Part shown: positions 8,691-18,500 of the stretch, in pieces
Layout of the letters: every line of letters starts with the position of its first letter
Position numbering within the stretch: position 1 is the first letter of the stretch
Source: an uncultured Neptuniibacter sp.
GTDB taxonomy: Bacteria; Pseudomonadota; Gammaproteobacteria; Pseudomonadales; Balneatricaceae
Reading direction: 5' to 3'
DNA length: 64,000 nucleotides
NCBI RefSeq assembly: GCF_947498015.1
Contig: NZ_CANMIR010000001.1
Coordinates: 62,001-126,000, forward strand
Translations under genes and position numbers: made by a program
The notes under the pieces: generated by a model
Databases searched by the model: none
The model's input: the letters and a program-made list of their open reading frames with translations, nothing else
What the model was told of the DNA's origin: nothing

Positions 8691-9974
8691 ATGGATAGTA
8701 GTTTATTTACCTTTGAAAACAATCTGTTCTGGCATCTTGTCATAGCCCTGATGATCGGGATGATTATCGGAATTCAACGTGGCTGGTCGCAACGACACAG
8801 CGCGGAGGGTAGCCGTGTTGCCGGGATCCGTACCTTTTCACTGGTTGGTTTCTTTGGCGGATTGACCGCTGCACTGGCGCAGCATCTTACTCCCTGGCTG
8901 ATCGGGTTTGGCATGCTTGCCCTGATAATCATCATGGCCGTCGCCTTTATCCGTAGCCAGCGCAGTAATCATGATGTCAGCATCACCGGCATTATCGGCC
9001 TGCTGATAACCTATGTGTTGGGGTGCCTCGCTGTGATCGGAGACCCTGTGATAGCGGTCTCGGCTGCTGTGATCACCGCACTGATTCTAGACAGCAAACC
9101 AGAACTGCATGGCGCTCTGCAGCGTTTACGCGAGTATGAACTAGACGCTGGCCTACGCCTCCTTCTGATCTCAGTGGTACTACTTCCCCTACTCCCAGAT
9201 GAAGGTTATGGGCCCTGGAACGCGATCAATCCATATGAGATCTGGTGGATGGTGGTTCTGATCGCCAGCATCTCTTTTCTTGGCTATTTTGCGATCCGCA
9301 TTGGGGGCGCCCGCCGAGGTATTCTGTTCACCTCTATCTTTGCAGGGCTCAGTTCATCGACAGCACTCACCCTGCAGTTTTCTCACCTGTCTAAAAATTC
9401 ACCCGCACTGAGTCACCTTCTGGCCAGCGGAATTCTGGTGAGCTGTGGCACGATGTTCCCGCGAATCATTCTGGTACTGATGGTGCTCAATCAACCGCTC
9501 GCGATGATGCTTTGGCCTGTAATGCTATTGATGATGGCTGGGTTCTACCTACCGGCCCTCTGGTTCTGGCGTCAGCACCAGGATGGTGCTCCCCATAATA
9601 TTGAGAAGAACCATAATCCACTGGCATTGAGTTCAGCATTTGTCTTTGGTTTTCTACTAATGATTATCATGCTGCTGTCACAGGCACTATCCAACTGGTT
9701 TGGCGATACCGGCACACTGGTCCTGTCGGCGCTATCTGGTCTCTCTGATGTTGACCCGATCACACTGACTCTGGGCCGCCAAAGCCCTGAGTATCTCAGC
9801 CTGAATACAGCAGCACTGGGGATTGTCATCGCTGCATCCGTTAACAGTCTGGTTAAGATGTCGATGACGATCTTTATCGGCCATAAAAACCTATCACGAA
9901 AGGTCGCATTTCCAATGCTGGGCTCAGTTATTGCCGGAGCCCTTCTGATGACCTTCGGTTCCCCCCTTCTCTGA
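8691..9974 (+). CDS. MgtC/SapB-DUF4010 family inner-membrane protein
   Basis: This 427-aa polytopic membrane protein combines an N-terminal MgtC/SapB-like region with a C-terminal DUF4010 region. The MgtC hallmark is seen as LVIALMIGMIIGIQRGWSQR (about 16-35) followed by GSRVAGIRTFSLVGFFGGL. About twelve hydrophobic segments follow; SALSGLSDVDPITLTLG (about 344-360) is the conserved C-terminal block. The family is loosely tied to magnesium or pH homeostasis in other bacteria, but the substrate is not established. It stands alone, between divergent and convergent neighbours. Confidence 0.85.
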   Translation: MDSSLFTFENNLFWHLVIALMIGMIIGIQRGWSQRHSAEGSRVAGIRTFSLVGFFGGLTAALAQHLTPWLIGFGMLALIIIMAVAFIRSQRSNHDVSITGIIGLLITYVLGCLAVIGDPVIAVSAAVITALILDSKPELHGALQRLREYELDAGLRLLLISVVLLPLLPDEGYGPWNAINPYEIWWMVVLIASISFLGYFAIRIGGARRGILFTSIFAGLSSSTALTLQFSHLSKNSPALSHLLASGILVSCGTMFPRIILVLMVLNQPLAMMLWPVMLLMMAGFYLPALWFWRQHQDGAPHNIEKNHNPLALSSAFVFGFLLMIIMLLSQALSNWFGDTGTLVLSALSGLSDVDPITLTLGRQSPEYLSLNTAALGIVIAASVNSLVKMSMTIFIGHKNLSRKVAFPMLGSVIAGALLMTFGSPLL

Positions 9975-9975
9975 A

Positions 9976-10467
9976 TCAGAGCAGATCTTCAATAAACCAA
10001 GCCGCCAGAACATGTCGTCCTGCCAGTCCTGATTTCTGGTAGATGGAGGAGGCTTGCTGACGGATTGTTTTCTCAGCAGTTCCGCGCAACAGGGCGATCT
10101 CTTTCAAACTAAAACCTTTTATCAGCAGCAGTCCGACATCACGTTCACTCTGGCTCAGTTTCCACTCAGTAAACTGGGTATTGATCGCTTCACCTAGCTG
10201 TTTTCTCGCCGTCACTAACTCAGCACTTTGTGGGGTTGGCAGCGTCTGGACAGATTCCAGTTCCGCCTTGAGGTTTGCGATCTCACGCTTCTTATGCACG
10301 TTTTCTACGAATAACCAGATAAGAATGGTGAAGGCAAAACTCAGAAGGATCGTTTCCTGAATCAGGTGGATTCGGCTGGCACCCTGAGATAGATCCGTCA
10401 GCAGATCGGCCCCGCTGGCCACAACAACCAATGATAGAAACGCAACAATCAGTTTCTCACGACTCAC
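9976..10467 (-). CDS. Membrane-anchored LuxR-type HTH regulator
   Basis: This 163-aa protein starts at GTG. Two hydrophobic segments (about 6-24 and 36-54) are followed by a short coiled-coil-like stretch (HKKREIANLKAELESVQ). A LuxR-type HTH domain occupies about residues 105-163, with LSQSERDVGLLLIKGFSLKEIA and a recognition-helix region around TAEKTIRQQASSIYQKSGL. There is no receiver or autoinducer domain, so sensing presumably occurs in the membrane part. It is divergent from the cytochrome b561 gene and is a candidate regulator of it. Confidence 0.8.
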   Translation of the reverse strand: MSREKLIVAFLSLVVVASGADLLTDLSQGASRIHLIQETILLSFAFTILIWLFVENVHKKREIANLKAELESVQTLPTPQSAELVTARKQLGEAINTQFTEWKLSQSERDVGLLLIKGFSLKEIALLRGTAEKTIRQQASSIYQKSGLAGRHVLAAWFIEDLL

Positions 10468-10504
10468 ACTAAAAATAAAAATAACTCCTTGATTTATATG
10501 AATA

Positions 10505-10540
10505 GTACATATGTCCTAAGATCAGAAAGGTACAGATGTC
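10505..10540. promoter_or_regulatory. Direct repeat in the LuxR/cytochrome b561 divergent region
   Basis: GTACATATGTC (10505-10515) is repeated as GTACAGATGTC (10530-10540), 10 of 11 bases identical with starts 25 nt apart. This lies between the divergent membrane regulator and cytochrome b561 genes, so it is a plausible binding site for the LuxR-type protein. Confidence 0.35.
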
Positions 10541-10617
10541 TGATGAATATACCGTCTATTTCCGGATGATTGACCCGATCACACCTTTTTACTTTTTAAG
10601 CTTAAGGAAACACTGAG

Positions 10618-11256
10618 ATGGATACCGATAACCGCATCTATGTATGGGACAAATTTGTCCGATTGTTCCACTGGTCACTCGTTTTACTTTTTATGCTCTG
10701 CTATATCAGCGGTGATGAGATTGAGTGGGTGCATGTCAATGCAGGATATATTATCACCGGTTTAATCTCGCTTAGAATAATATGGGGATTGATCGGCAGC
10801 CGCTATGCAAAATTTCACCAATTTATCTACTCCCCCCGGTCAATCCTTAACTACACCAAGTCGCTATTTGGTGGAAAGCCGAAACACTATCTCGGCCATA
10901 ACCCGCTCGGCGGAGTGATGGTACTGACGATGCTTCTGACATTAACGACAATTACCTTTAGTGGACTAAAACTCTATGCCGTTGAAGAGGGGCTTGGGCC
11001 GTTTGCATCGGTATCTGAACAATCTCTATCGATTATCAGCTCTGCATATGGCGATGATGAATGGGACTTCAAGGAAAGGGACCACGATGATCATGAAGAG
11101 GATTTTTGGGAAGATATTCATGAAGCCTCTGCCAACCTTATGCTGTTTCTTATAATCCTCCACATTGCCGGAGTGATCATATCAAGTAGAGTGCATGATG
11201 AATCGTTGGTAAAAGCGATGATCAATGGCTATAAATCGCCTTCAACAGAGGAGTAA
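10618..11256 (+). CDS. Cytochrome b561-family membrane haem protein
   Basis: This 212-aa inner-membrane protein has four predicted helices and histidines placed for two b-type haems: in VRLFHWSLVLL, EWVHVNAGY, DIHEASANLML and ILHIAGVI. Proteins of this type pass electrons between the quinone pool and periplasmic partners. The start ATG has AAGGAAACACTGAG upstream. Between helices 3 and 4 there is a very acidic, histidine-bearing loop (around KERDHDDHEEDFWED, about residues 150-166), which could bind metal. No cytochrome c partner lies next to it. Confidence 0.85.
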   Translation: MDTDNRIYVWDKFVRLFHWSLVLLFMLCYISGDEIEWVHVNAGYIITGLISLRIIWGLIGSRYAKFHQFIYSPRSILNYTKSLFGGKPKHYLGHNPLGGVMVLTMLLTLTTITFSGLKLYAVEEGLGPFASVSEQSLSIISSAYGDDEWDFKERDHDDHEEDFWEDIHEASANLMLFLIILHIAGVIISSRVHDESLVKAMINGYKSPSTEE

Positions 11257-11273
11257 AACGGGGTTTAAGCAGG

Positions 11274-13691
11274 TCAGTAGGTACTCTTCTCAGGCTGCCC
11301 TAACAGCGCTGTGATCTGGGCTGCGGGAATCGGTTTGGAGTAGAGATAGCCCTGGAAGCAGTGGCATCCCAGTGCCAGGAGTGTCTCTTTCTCCTTCTCG
11401 GTTTCAACCCCCTCTGCAATCACCACCAGTGCAAGCCGGTCTGCGGTTGCAATGATAACCTCTACGATGGCAGCCAACTCTGAGTGCGGATGTAGATCGG
11501 TCACAAACGAGCGATCTATTTTCAGGATATCCAGAGGAAGGTGGCGCAGATATTTCAGAGAGGAGTAACCGGTACCAAAATCATCGATCGCAAATGAGAC
11601 CCCCTTCTGCTTGAGCAGCTTCATCTTATTGCAAGCAACTTCGAAATTGTTAAGCAGCATATTTTCGGTAATTTCCAACTCAACCATATGCCCCGGAAGC
11701 GCGTATTTATCCAATAGATTGTTAACCCGCTCAACAAAATCAACCTGCATAAACTGTAACGGGCTGATATTGATTGCCAGACGATGGAAAGATTTAGGAA
11801 GCGGTTGTTGCAGCCATATAGAGAGCTGTTGGATCGATTGCTCAAGTACCCAGTTGCCAATCTCTATGATCTGACCACTCTCCTCTGCTACAGAGATGAA
11901 CTCCCCGGGTGCGATAATGCCCTTCTCTGGGTGGCGCCAGCGGATAAGTGCTTCTAAACCGATAATGTTATCGTGTTCATCCACCTGAGGCTGATACCAA
12001 AGCTCAAACTCCTCATTCTCATAAGCCTGATGGAGCCCTTTTTCCAGTTCCATACGTAGCTGAGCCGATGACTGCATCTCAGTGTCAAAGAACTGGTAGC
12101 CATTACGTCCCAGCGCCTTGGCTCTGTAAAGCGCCGTATCGGCCTGTCTTAATATGTCAGCCGCATTCTCGTTCACCTCTGGGAACACCGAGATACCGAT
12201 GCTGGCGGTGCAGTACAAGGAATTATTATCTACCTCAAACGGAATAGCCATCAGACTCACTAGAGTCTCCGCGAGATGAGCCGCATATTCAGCTGCTGCA
12301 ACATCGTTACTGCCAACCTCTGGTAGAAGTACAACAAATTCATCACCTCCCAGACGCCCGCAGGTCGCCTCGGCGGGAAGCTGGTCCTGCAACCGTCTGG
12401 CGATCTGCCGCAAGAGCTGATCCCCAATCGGATGCCCTAATGAGTCATTAATAGTTTTAAACCGATCAAGATCCAGATACAGCACCGCTCCACTGTTCTT
12501 TTTGGCGCGGTGAAGGTCAACAGAAGAGGTAAGGCGATCGATGAACAATCGTCGGTTAGCCAAGCCGGTCAGGGTATCAAAGTAGGCAAGTTCATAGATC
12601 TGCTCTTCTGCCGCTTTTCGTGCAGTGATATCTCTGGCCAGAATCAGCAGGTAACTCTGCTCTTCAAGAAAAACCTTAATTCCACGCGCTTCTATCGGAA
12701 AACTATCAGCTTCAGCACGTTGAATATCTTCAAAGGTCGTGACCCTCTTTTCTGACAGAGAATCAAACAACTGACTTAATTCATCGTGGGAATAGGATTG
12801 GCTATAGTCTGAAAGACGAGTACCTACGATCTGCTGACTACCCACTCCCAAAGATTCACAGGCCTGGCGATTAGCCATGACGATGGAGGTATCATCACTA
12901 CAGAGAAACATCGCATCACCGGCATTCTCCATAAGCGTACGGGAAAAATGTTCACTTCGGGTCAATTCACGGATACTGCTATTTAGCTGCTCAGTCATTG
13001 CCTGCTTTTCCTGCCACAAGCTGTCAAAGCTTCTGACAAGATCACCAATCTCATCCCGCTCCAGATAGGGGATATCTCCCGTTTTCTTCTCAGAACGTAG
13101 AGAATTGATCCACTCAGAAATATGCACAATAGGTCGGGAGAGATAACGATAAAATAGCCACAGCAGTATGAACGCAAGCGCAACATCCCGAACGATACCA
13201 ATTACCAAACTTCTCACAGCACGTTGCACAAATTCGCTAACGATAAAGGGACGATCCAGTTCAACGGATAATATAGCGGGTCGGCTACTCTCTGCTCCAA
13301 CCTGCAACTCCATTTTGATCTCAGGCTCTATTTCGAAGAGATACAAGCCTATCTGAGTCAACCACTCTCTCTCATCTGAGCGGTTACGGATACTACTTGC
13401 CAGCTGATCTCCAAAATCATCTTCAAGTCGAGCCATGTATATAGCCGGATGAGAGATCAGGGAATCTGTTGTTTCCTTTGCTTGCAGTAGATCAAGGTTA
13501 TAAATTGAACGAGAAGCTGATTCCTGGTGGAGTTGAATGACGCGCTGAATATCCGAGGCACTATTGAGGCGCTCCTGTTCCAGATCTTGATGCAACTGCC
13601 AGACCGTAAAGACCAACCCTAACAGTACAGAGATCAACAGGACTGATTTAGCCTGTTTGAATGCGATCTTATGTCTGAACTCAAAAACCAT
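11274..13691 (-). CDS. Membrane GGDEF-EAL protein with HAMP and PAS domains
   Basis: This 805-aa c-di-GMP enzyme has TM1 at about 15-34, a periplasmic region to about 165, and TM2 at about 167-188. A HAMP-like segment, a PAS domain (about 245-355), GGDEF (365-530) and EAL (545-795) follow. GGDEF is intact at residues 448-452 and the EAL motif at 580-582, with DDFGTGYSSL later. Both activities are therefore possible. No RxxD inhibitory site precedes GGDEF. The gene starts 15 nt after a periplasmic binding protein gene, which probably supplies its signal, as NspS does for MbaA in Vibrio cholerae (analogy). Confidence 0.93.
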   Translation of the reverse strand: MVFEFRHKIAFKQAKSVLLISVLLGLVFTVWQLHQDLEQERLNSASDIQRVIQLHQESASRSIYNLDLLQAKETTDSLISHPAIYMARLEDDFGDQLASSIRNRSDEREWLTQIGLYLFEIEPEIKMELQVGAESSRPAILSVELDRPFIVSEFVQRAVRSLVIGIVRDVALAFILLWLFYRYLSRPIVHISEWINSLRSEKKTGDIPYLERDEIGDLVRSFDSLWQEKQAMTEQLNSSIRELTRSEHFSRTLMENAGDAMFLCSDDTSIVMANRQACESLGVGSQQIVGTRLSDYSQSYSHDELSQLFDSLSEKRVTTFEDIQRAEADSFPIEARGIKVFLEEQSYLLILARDITARKAAEEQIYELAYFDTLTGLANRRLFIDRLTSSVDLHRAKKNSGAVLYLDLDRFKTINDSLGHPIGDQLLRQIARRLQDQLPAEATCGRLGGDEFVVLLPEVGSNDVAAAEYAAHLAETLVSLMAIPFEVDNNSLYCTASIGISVFPEVNENAADILRQADTALYRAKALGRNGYQFFDTEMQSSAQLRMELEKGLHQAYENEEFELWYQPQVDEHDNIIGLEALIRWRHPEKGIIAPGEFISVAEESGQIIEIGNWVLEQSIQQLSIWLQQPLPKSFHRLAINISPLQFMQVDFVERVNNLLDKYALPGHMVELEITENMLLNNFEVACNKMKLLKQKGVSFAIDDFGTGYSSLKYLRHLPLDILKIDRSFVTDLHPHSELAAIVEVIIATADRLALVVIAEGVETEKEKETLLALGCHCFQGYLYSKPIPAAQITALLGQPEKSTY

Positions 13692-13706
13692 CCCTGAACC
13701 CTTTCT

Positions 13707-14456
13707 CTATAGATATCGGTTATATATCTCAGTAAATTCGCCACTTTCCTTAATTTTTCTCAACCCCTGGTTAAACAGATCGGCCAATTTATCAGAACCA
13801 GAGAAACGTTTACTCAAACAGAGATAAAACGGTGTACTCTCCTGATCTGAAAAATGGATATATTTGAGATTGAGCGACTGACCATTTTGACGTGCAATAT
13901 AACGGGTTGTCAGTTCACCGTTATAAAACAGATCGATATCCCTATGCAAAACTGCATTAATGCCCGCTTCAATTGATGGAACCTGTGTGTGCGCAATATC
14001 CAAACGTTCAAGCTGCTTCTGAATTCCCCAGCCTTCAACAGCCGTAACACTGTATTGGTGCATATCTGAGATACGGATCAATGCTTTTGAAGATGTCTGT
14101 TTTGCCATAACAGCAACCTGTGTGGCAGAACTCAGTTGCTCACTGAAAAGAATAAACTCATCCCGCCCCGGTCGTTTAGAGCAAGATAGCGTTCCAGCAA
14201 TACGGCCATGCTTTAAGCTCTTCAAGATACGCTTCCAAGGTGCAGTTTTAATCACTGCATCAACATTCACAGCCGCAAATGCAGCTTTGGTGACATCAAC
14301 ATCGATCCCGGTTATCTCGGTATCAGAACGGACGATCATATAGGGACGATAATCGATAGCATAGAGTGTTACTAGACGGATTGAGTCGTCAGCATAGAGG
14401 CTGCTGCTTAACAGGAAACTGATGATCAGACTTACAAGTGATCGATTAATCTTCAC
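13707..14456 (-). CDS. Periplasmic solute-binding protein (SBP_bac_3 type)
   Basis: This is a family 3 periplasmic binding protein. A GTG at 14456 is chosen as the start because GGGAGAGG sits 3 nt upstream and the first 22 residues (VKINRSLVSLIISFLLSS...) form a signal peptide ending LYA. A TTG at 14480 is the longer alternative. Family features include GIDVDVTKAAFAAVNVD and GTLSCSKRPGRDEFILFSEQ. There is no adjacent ABC permease or ATPase. The next gene is a membrane GGDEF-EAL protein, so a sensory rather than transport role is likely. The ligand is unknown; SBP_3 proteins usually bind amino acids. Confidence 0.85.
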   Translation of the reverse strand: MKINRSLVSLIISFLLSSSLYADDSIRLVTLYAIDYRPYMIVRSDTEITGIDVDVTKAAFAAVNVDAVIKTAPWKRILKSLKHGRIAGTLSCSKRPGRDEFILFSEQLSSATQVAVMAKQTSSKALIRISDMHQYSVTAVEGWGIQKQLERLDIAHTQVPSIEAGINAVLHRDIDLFYNGELTTRYIARQNGQSLNLKYIHFSDQESTPFYLCLSKRFSGSDKLADLFNQGLRKIKESGEFTEIYNRYL

Positions 14457-14606
14457 AACCCTCTCCCTAAAAGCTATCAATAATCACCCACACATTAGGC
14501 ATAGCATAAAATAATGACAATCAAATTAACCATACAAATAAAATGGCTATATGATCTTCCTCTGAAGCCCCCTGCTGAACAAGTATACAGATCAAACTTG
14601 TTACAA

Positions 14607-15518
14607 CTATTGTTCTGCCAAGGCACGAATAGCAATCCCTGCAGCCGCAGTTCTGTTTTCAACGCCGAGCTTTGGGAATATCTGTTCCAGGTGCTTGTTA
14701 ACAGTACGAGGGCTCATCTCAAGAATCTCAGCGATCTCACGGTTTGTTTTGCCATTAGCCACCCAATGGAGTACCTCTGATTCCCGTTCTGTCACTGCAA
14801 GTTTATCGCGCAATAGCTCAGCACCCTGCAACCTATTCCCATCAACTAGTCTGACCAAAAACTCTCCATTAGCGTGAAAAGTGACCATCTCCAGCTCAAG
14901 TGGATAGGCCAGATGAAGAAGTTTTAGTGGCTTCCCATCTGCCTGTTCATGTAAAACAACCCACTGACTAAGCTGTTCAGGTAGAAATTTCTCACGCCAG
15001 CGCTCGTCAGCCCCCGCTTTGGCTAACAGGGCATATACCTGGGGAGTTCCCCAGATCAGCTCTCCTTGCTGGTTGAGCGTCATCAGGTACTGTCCACTGC
15101 TATCGAGTGCCGACTGTACACTAACTGCCTGGCGCGCATTATTCAGGTGAACCTTCATACGTGCGAGTAACTCACTCGGATTAATCGGTTTAGTCAGATA
15201 ATCGACCCCACCAACCTCTAGTCCGCGAACCAGATCAGAGGTATCAGTCAGCCCGGTCATGAAAATTACCGGTATAGTTGCCAGTGCAGGATCTGCTTTC
15301 AAGGCCCTACAGGTTTCAAAGCCATCCATATTGGGCATAATCGCATCTAACAGAATGATATCCGGACGGATACGGTTAGCGATCGTCAAAGCCTGCTTCC
15401 CCTCTAAAGCGACAAGTACATCCATCCCCGCCCCTTCCAGTGCATCGTTGATCAGACTTAGTGCATCCGGAGAATCATCCACCACCAGCACAATGTCGTT
15501 GCTTACCACCGCCTTCAT
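14607..15518 (-). CDS. Response regulator: receiver, linker, LuxR-type HTH
   Basis: This 303-aa DNA-binding response regulator has a receiver domain at residues 8-125, with acidic DDS at 14-16, phospho-acceptor Asp58 and Lys110. A middle region (about 140-235) resembles a reduced PAS-like domain (LMTLNQQGELIWGTPQVYALL). A LuxR HTH lies at about 238-300 (VTERESEVLHWVANGKTNREIA). Its start overlaps the stop of the hybrid kinase by 1 nt, so the two are made together as a cognate pair. Targets are not shown by the sequence; upstream palindromes at urtA are candidates. Confidence 0.93.
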   Translation of the reverse strand: MKAVVSNDIVLVVDDSPDALSLINDALEGAGMDVLVALEGKQALTIANRIRPDIILLDAIMPNMDGFETCRALKADPALATIPVIFMTGLTDTSDLVRGLEVGGVDYLTKPINPSELLARMKVHLNNARQAVSVQSALDSSGQYLMTLNQQGELIWGTPQVYALLAKAGADERWREKFLPEQLSQWVVLHEQADGKPLKLLHLAYPLELEMVTFHANGEFLVRLVDGNRLQGAELLRDKLAVTERESEVLHWVANGKTNREIAEILEMSPRTVNKHLEQIFPKLGVENRTAAAGIAIRALAEQ

Positions 15519-18500
15519 CAGATCCTTTCCTCAATGGTTGCTGCTAATTTTTCAAACTGAAACCCTGCACAGAGATGCTGTAAATAACGCTGCGTGTCAC
15601 TACAGATCAGATCTTCACACTCAATCTTTCTCAGACTTTCAACGACCCCTTTCTGATAGCCCATCTCGGCGTATGCCTTTAATTCAAGGATCAGGTTATG
15701 ACGAGGAATTGAGAGCCCTTCCGGGGACTGAAACTGAAGATCACTACCTGTCAGCTCCGAAATATCTGTCTCATATTCGCCTTCAGAAAGTGGCTGAGAG
15801 TCGGTGTGATGACCATAGACCCACTCCAGTTCAAGATGATGAGCGATCCGTTCAAGCAGATACTGATTGCTCACCGGTTTCACCAGATAGTCATCATAAT
15901 CCTGTCGATAGATACTCTGCTGACTGTCATCTTCCACATTAGCTGAGAGCATAAGGATCGGCTGTGAAAAGCCCTGTTCTTTCAACTGATGTGCCAGTTC
16001 CAGACCACTCATTCCGGGCATGGAAATATCAAGAATAAAGAGATCAGGGCGGATCTGGTTAACCAGTTGAAGACAACTTTCTCCACTGTGTGCCTCAACC
16101 GTTTTGAAGCCCAAAGGGGTTAACAGATCGGCGAGCAGTCCTCTTAGCACCGGATCATCATCAACAAGACAGAGAGTTCTCTGATACCCCTCATAACCAG
16201 CAGGCTGCTTAGCTCGGGGGTCATCCGCAGCAGGCTGATCCACCCAGGGAAGCAGTAAACTCACTCGGAACTCTGAACCTTTCCCTGGCACGCTCTTAAC
16301 CTGAAGGTCCCCTCCCATAATCTCAGTGAGGAGTTTCACGATGGTCAATCCCAACCCAGTCCCAGGCAAACTGGCTGTGTCCTGATTGCGTACACGCTCA
16401 AAGGGATCAAAAATACGCTTAAGATTCAGTTCATCGATTCCCGGTCCGGTATCCCTGATAATAAATTCAGCAACCTGATTACGGTACCGCATCTCGAAGT
16501 CTATCTGCCCTTGCGGGGTATATTTAACAGCATTAGACAGAAGATTGATTAGGATCTGTCGCAACCGTTTTTCATCTGTCATCACAATATCGGGGAGTGG
16601 ATCATACACTTTGCAGTTCAAATTCAGCTGTTTCTGCTCCGCCTGCATACTGAACATTAAAGAGAGCTGTTCCACCAGTTCGGGTAGTTGGACCTGACTT
16701 CGAAACAGCTCCAATCTGCCTGCTTCAATTTTTGAGATATCCAGTAACCCCTCAATCAGATCCGTCAGGTACTGACCACTGCGATGAATAATTTTAAGGC
16801 CACGCTTATGCTCATCGGCAATCGCCTCCCGCTCTGATAAGAGCTGCGCATACCCGAGAATTGATTGCAGAGGAGTCCTTAACTCATGGCTAATACCGGT
16901 GAGATAACGGCTTTTCGCTTCGTTAGCCCGTTCAGCAAACTCCTTTGCCTCCTGAAGCTCACGGTCGGTCTGCTCATGCGCATCAATCTCCCGGGTCAAC
17001 TTGAGGCTTTGTCGGTTAGACTCTCGCTGCGCGGTTATCCTGCTTTCATGGGCCAGCAGGAACAACCAGACAATCACCCCTGATGCGATAAAAAGCACAA
17101 TTGATAGCGCAATGAACGTATCTGTCAGCAGAGCAACTTCCGCCTCATTGATCGGTTTCATCTGATTGAAGATGAGAAGCAGCAAGGCCCCTATCAGAAG
17201 ATTTACGCTGACTACCAATCCAATAAAGCGTCCAAGCCGGGAGTAGAGCATACGTACAGTATAAACGGGAAGATAACGGTATAAATTTCTTAGAATCCGA
17301 TCAGACACACCGGTTTTGGGCTTACAACTGTCCAGACAACGCACATCGAGAGAGCAACAGAGTGAGCAGATAGGCTGCTGGTAGGCAGGACAATAACTCA
17401 TATCCTCCTGTTCAAAACTGTTTTCACAGACACCACACTTGATCAGACTTTGGCCTGCGGGATGAATATGCCCTCTCCCATCACTGAACTGCGCCATACA
17501 ACCTGAGCTACGCGCAATGTAGTAACGCCCCCCTGTTATCCAGGCGATCAGTGGCACACTGATAAAGCAGCTCAGCAGTGTCAGAAAATGACATAGATGA
17601 TGTGCCCCTTCGCCAAACACACCTAAATAACTCAGAACACCGACCAGCGTTGAGATCGCCATTGAACCAACCCCGACCGGGTTGATGTCATAGAGATGCG
17701 CACGTTTAAACTCAATATCCTTTGGACTTAACCCCAGCGGCTTATTGATCAGGAGATCGGCAGATAATGAACCCAGCCATGCCAATGCCAGAATCGCAAA
17801 ACTCCCCAGAATCGCTTCAAGCGCCTGATAGATACCTAGCTCCATCAGCAACAGGGCAATTGAGACATTGAAGATCAGCCACACAACACGCCCGGGATGA
17901 CTGTGGGTTAAACGTGAAAAGAAATTCGACCAGGCGATTGAACCCGCATATGCATTAGTCACGTTGATCTTCATCTGACAGAGGATCACCATCACAGCAG
18001 CCAGTATAAGCGCGAACGCAGGAGATTGTGTCAACGTCAAAAACACCTGCTGATACATATAGGTAGGATCAACAGCCTGGTCAAAGGGTACCAGTTGAGT
18101 AAATGCCAGATAGGCAAGAAAGGAGCCCAACAACATCTTAATAAAACCAACCCAGACCCACCCCGGCCCTGAGAGTACCAGCCAGAACCACCACTGTTTC
18201 CGGTTTTCCCGTGTTTTAGGTGGCATAAAACGTAGGTAATCAGCCTGCTCACCAATCTGCGCTACCAATGCGATCAGTACGGAAACTGCTGCTCCAAAGA
18301 GTGCCAGATCAAATCCACTCCCTACCGGGTACTCTGGCGCCGTAAACTCCATCCACCCCTGAAGATGGTCATACTCATAGATCAACACAACAGCCAGTGC
18401 AGCACCTTGAAGCAGCAACCAGATAAACTGTGTGCCTACCTGAAAACGACTGATCGCGGTAATTCCGTGGGTCACGATAGGAATCACTGCAACCGCGCAG

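Noticed and set aside
15259-15942. A 227-codon plus-strand frame across the response regulator/kinase junction
   Set aside because: It is antisense to two clearly assigned genes and looks like a frame shadow (Ser/Arg/Pro-rich).
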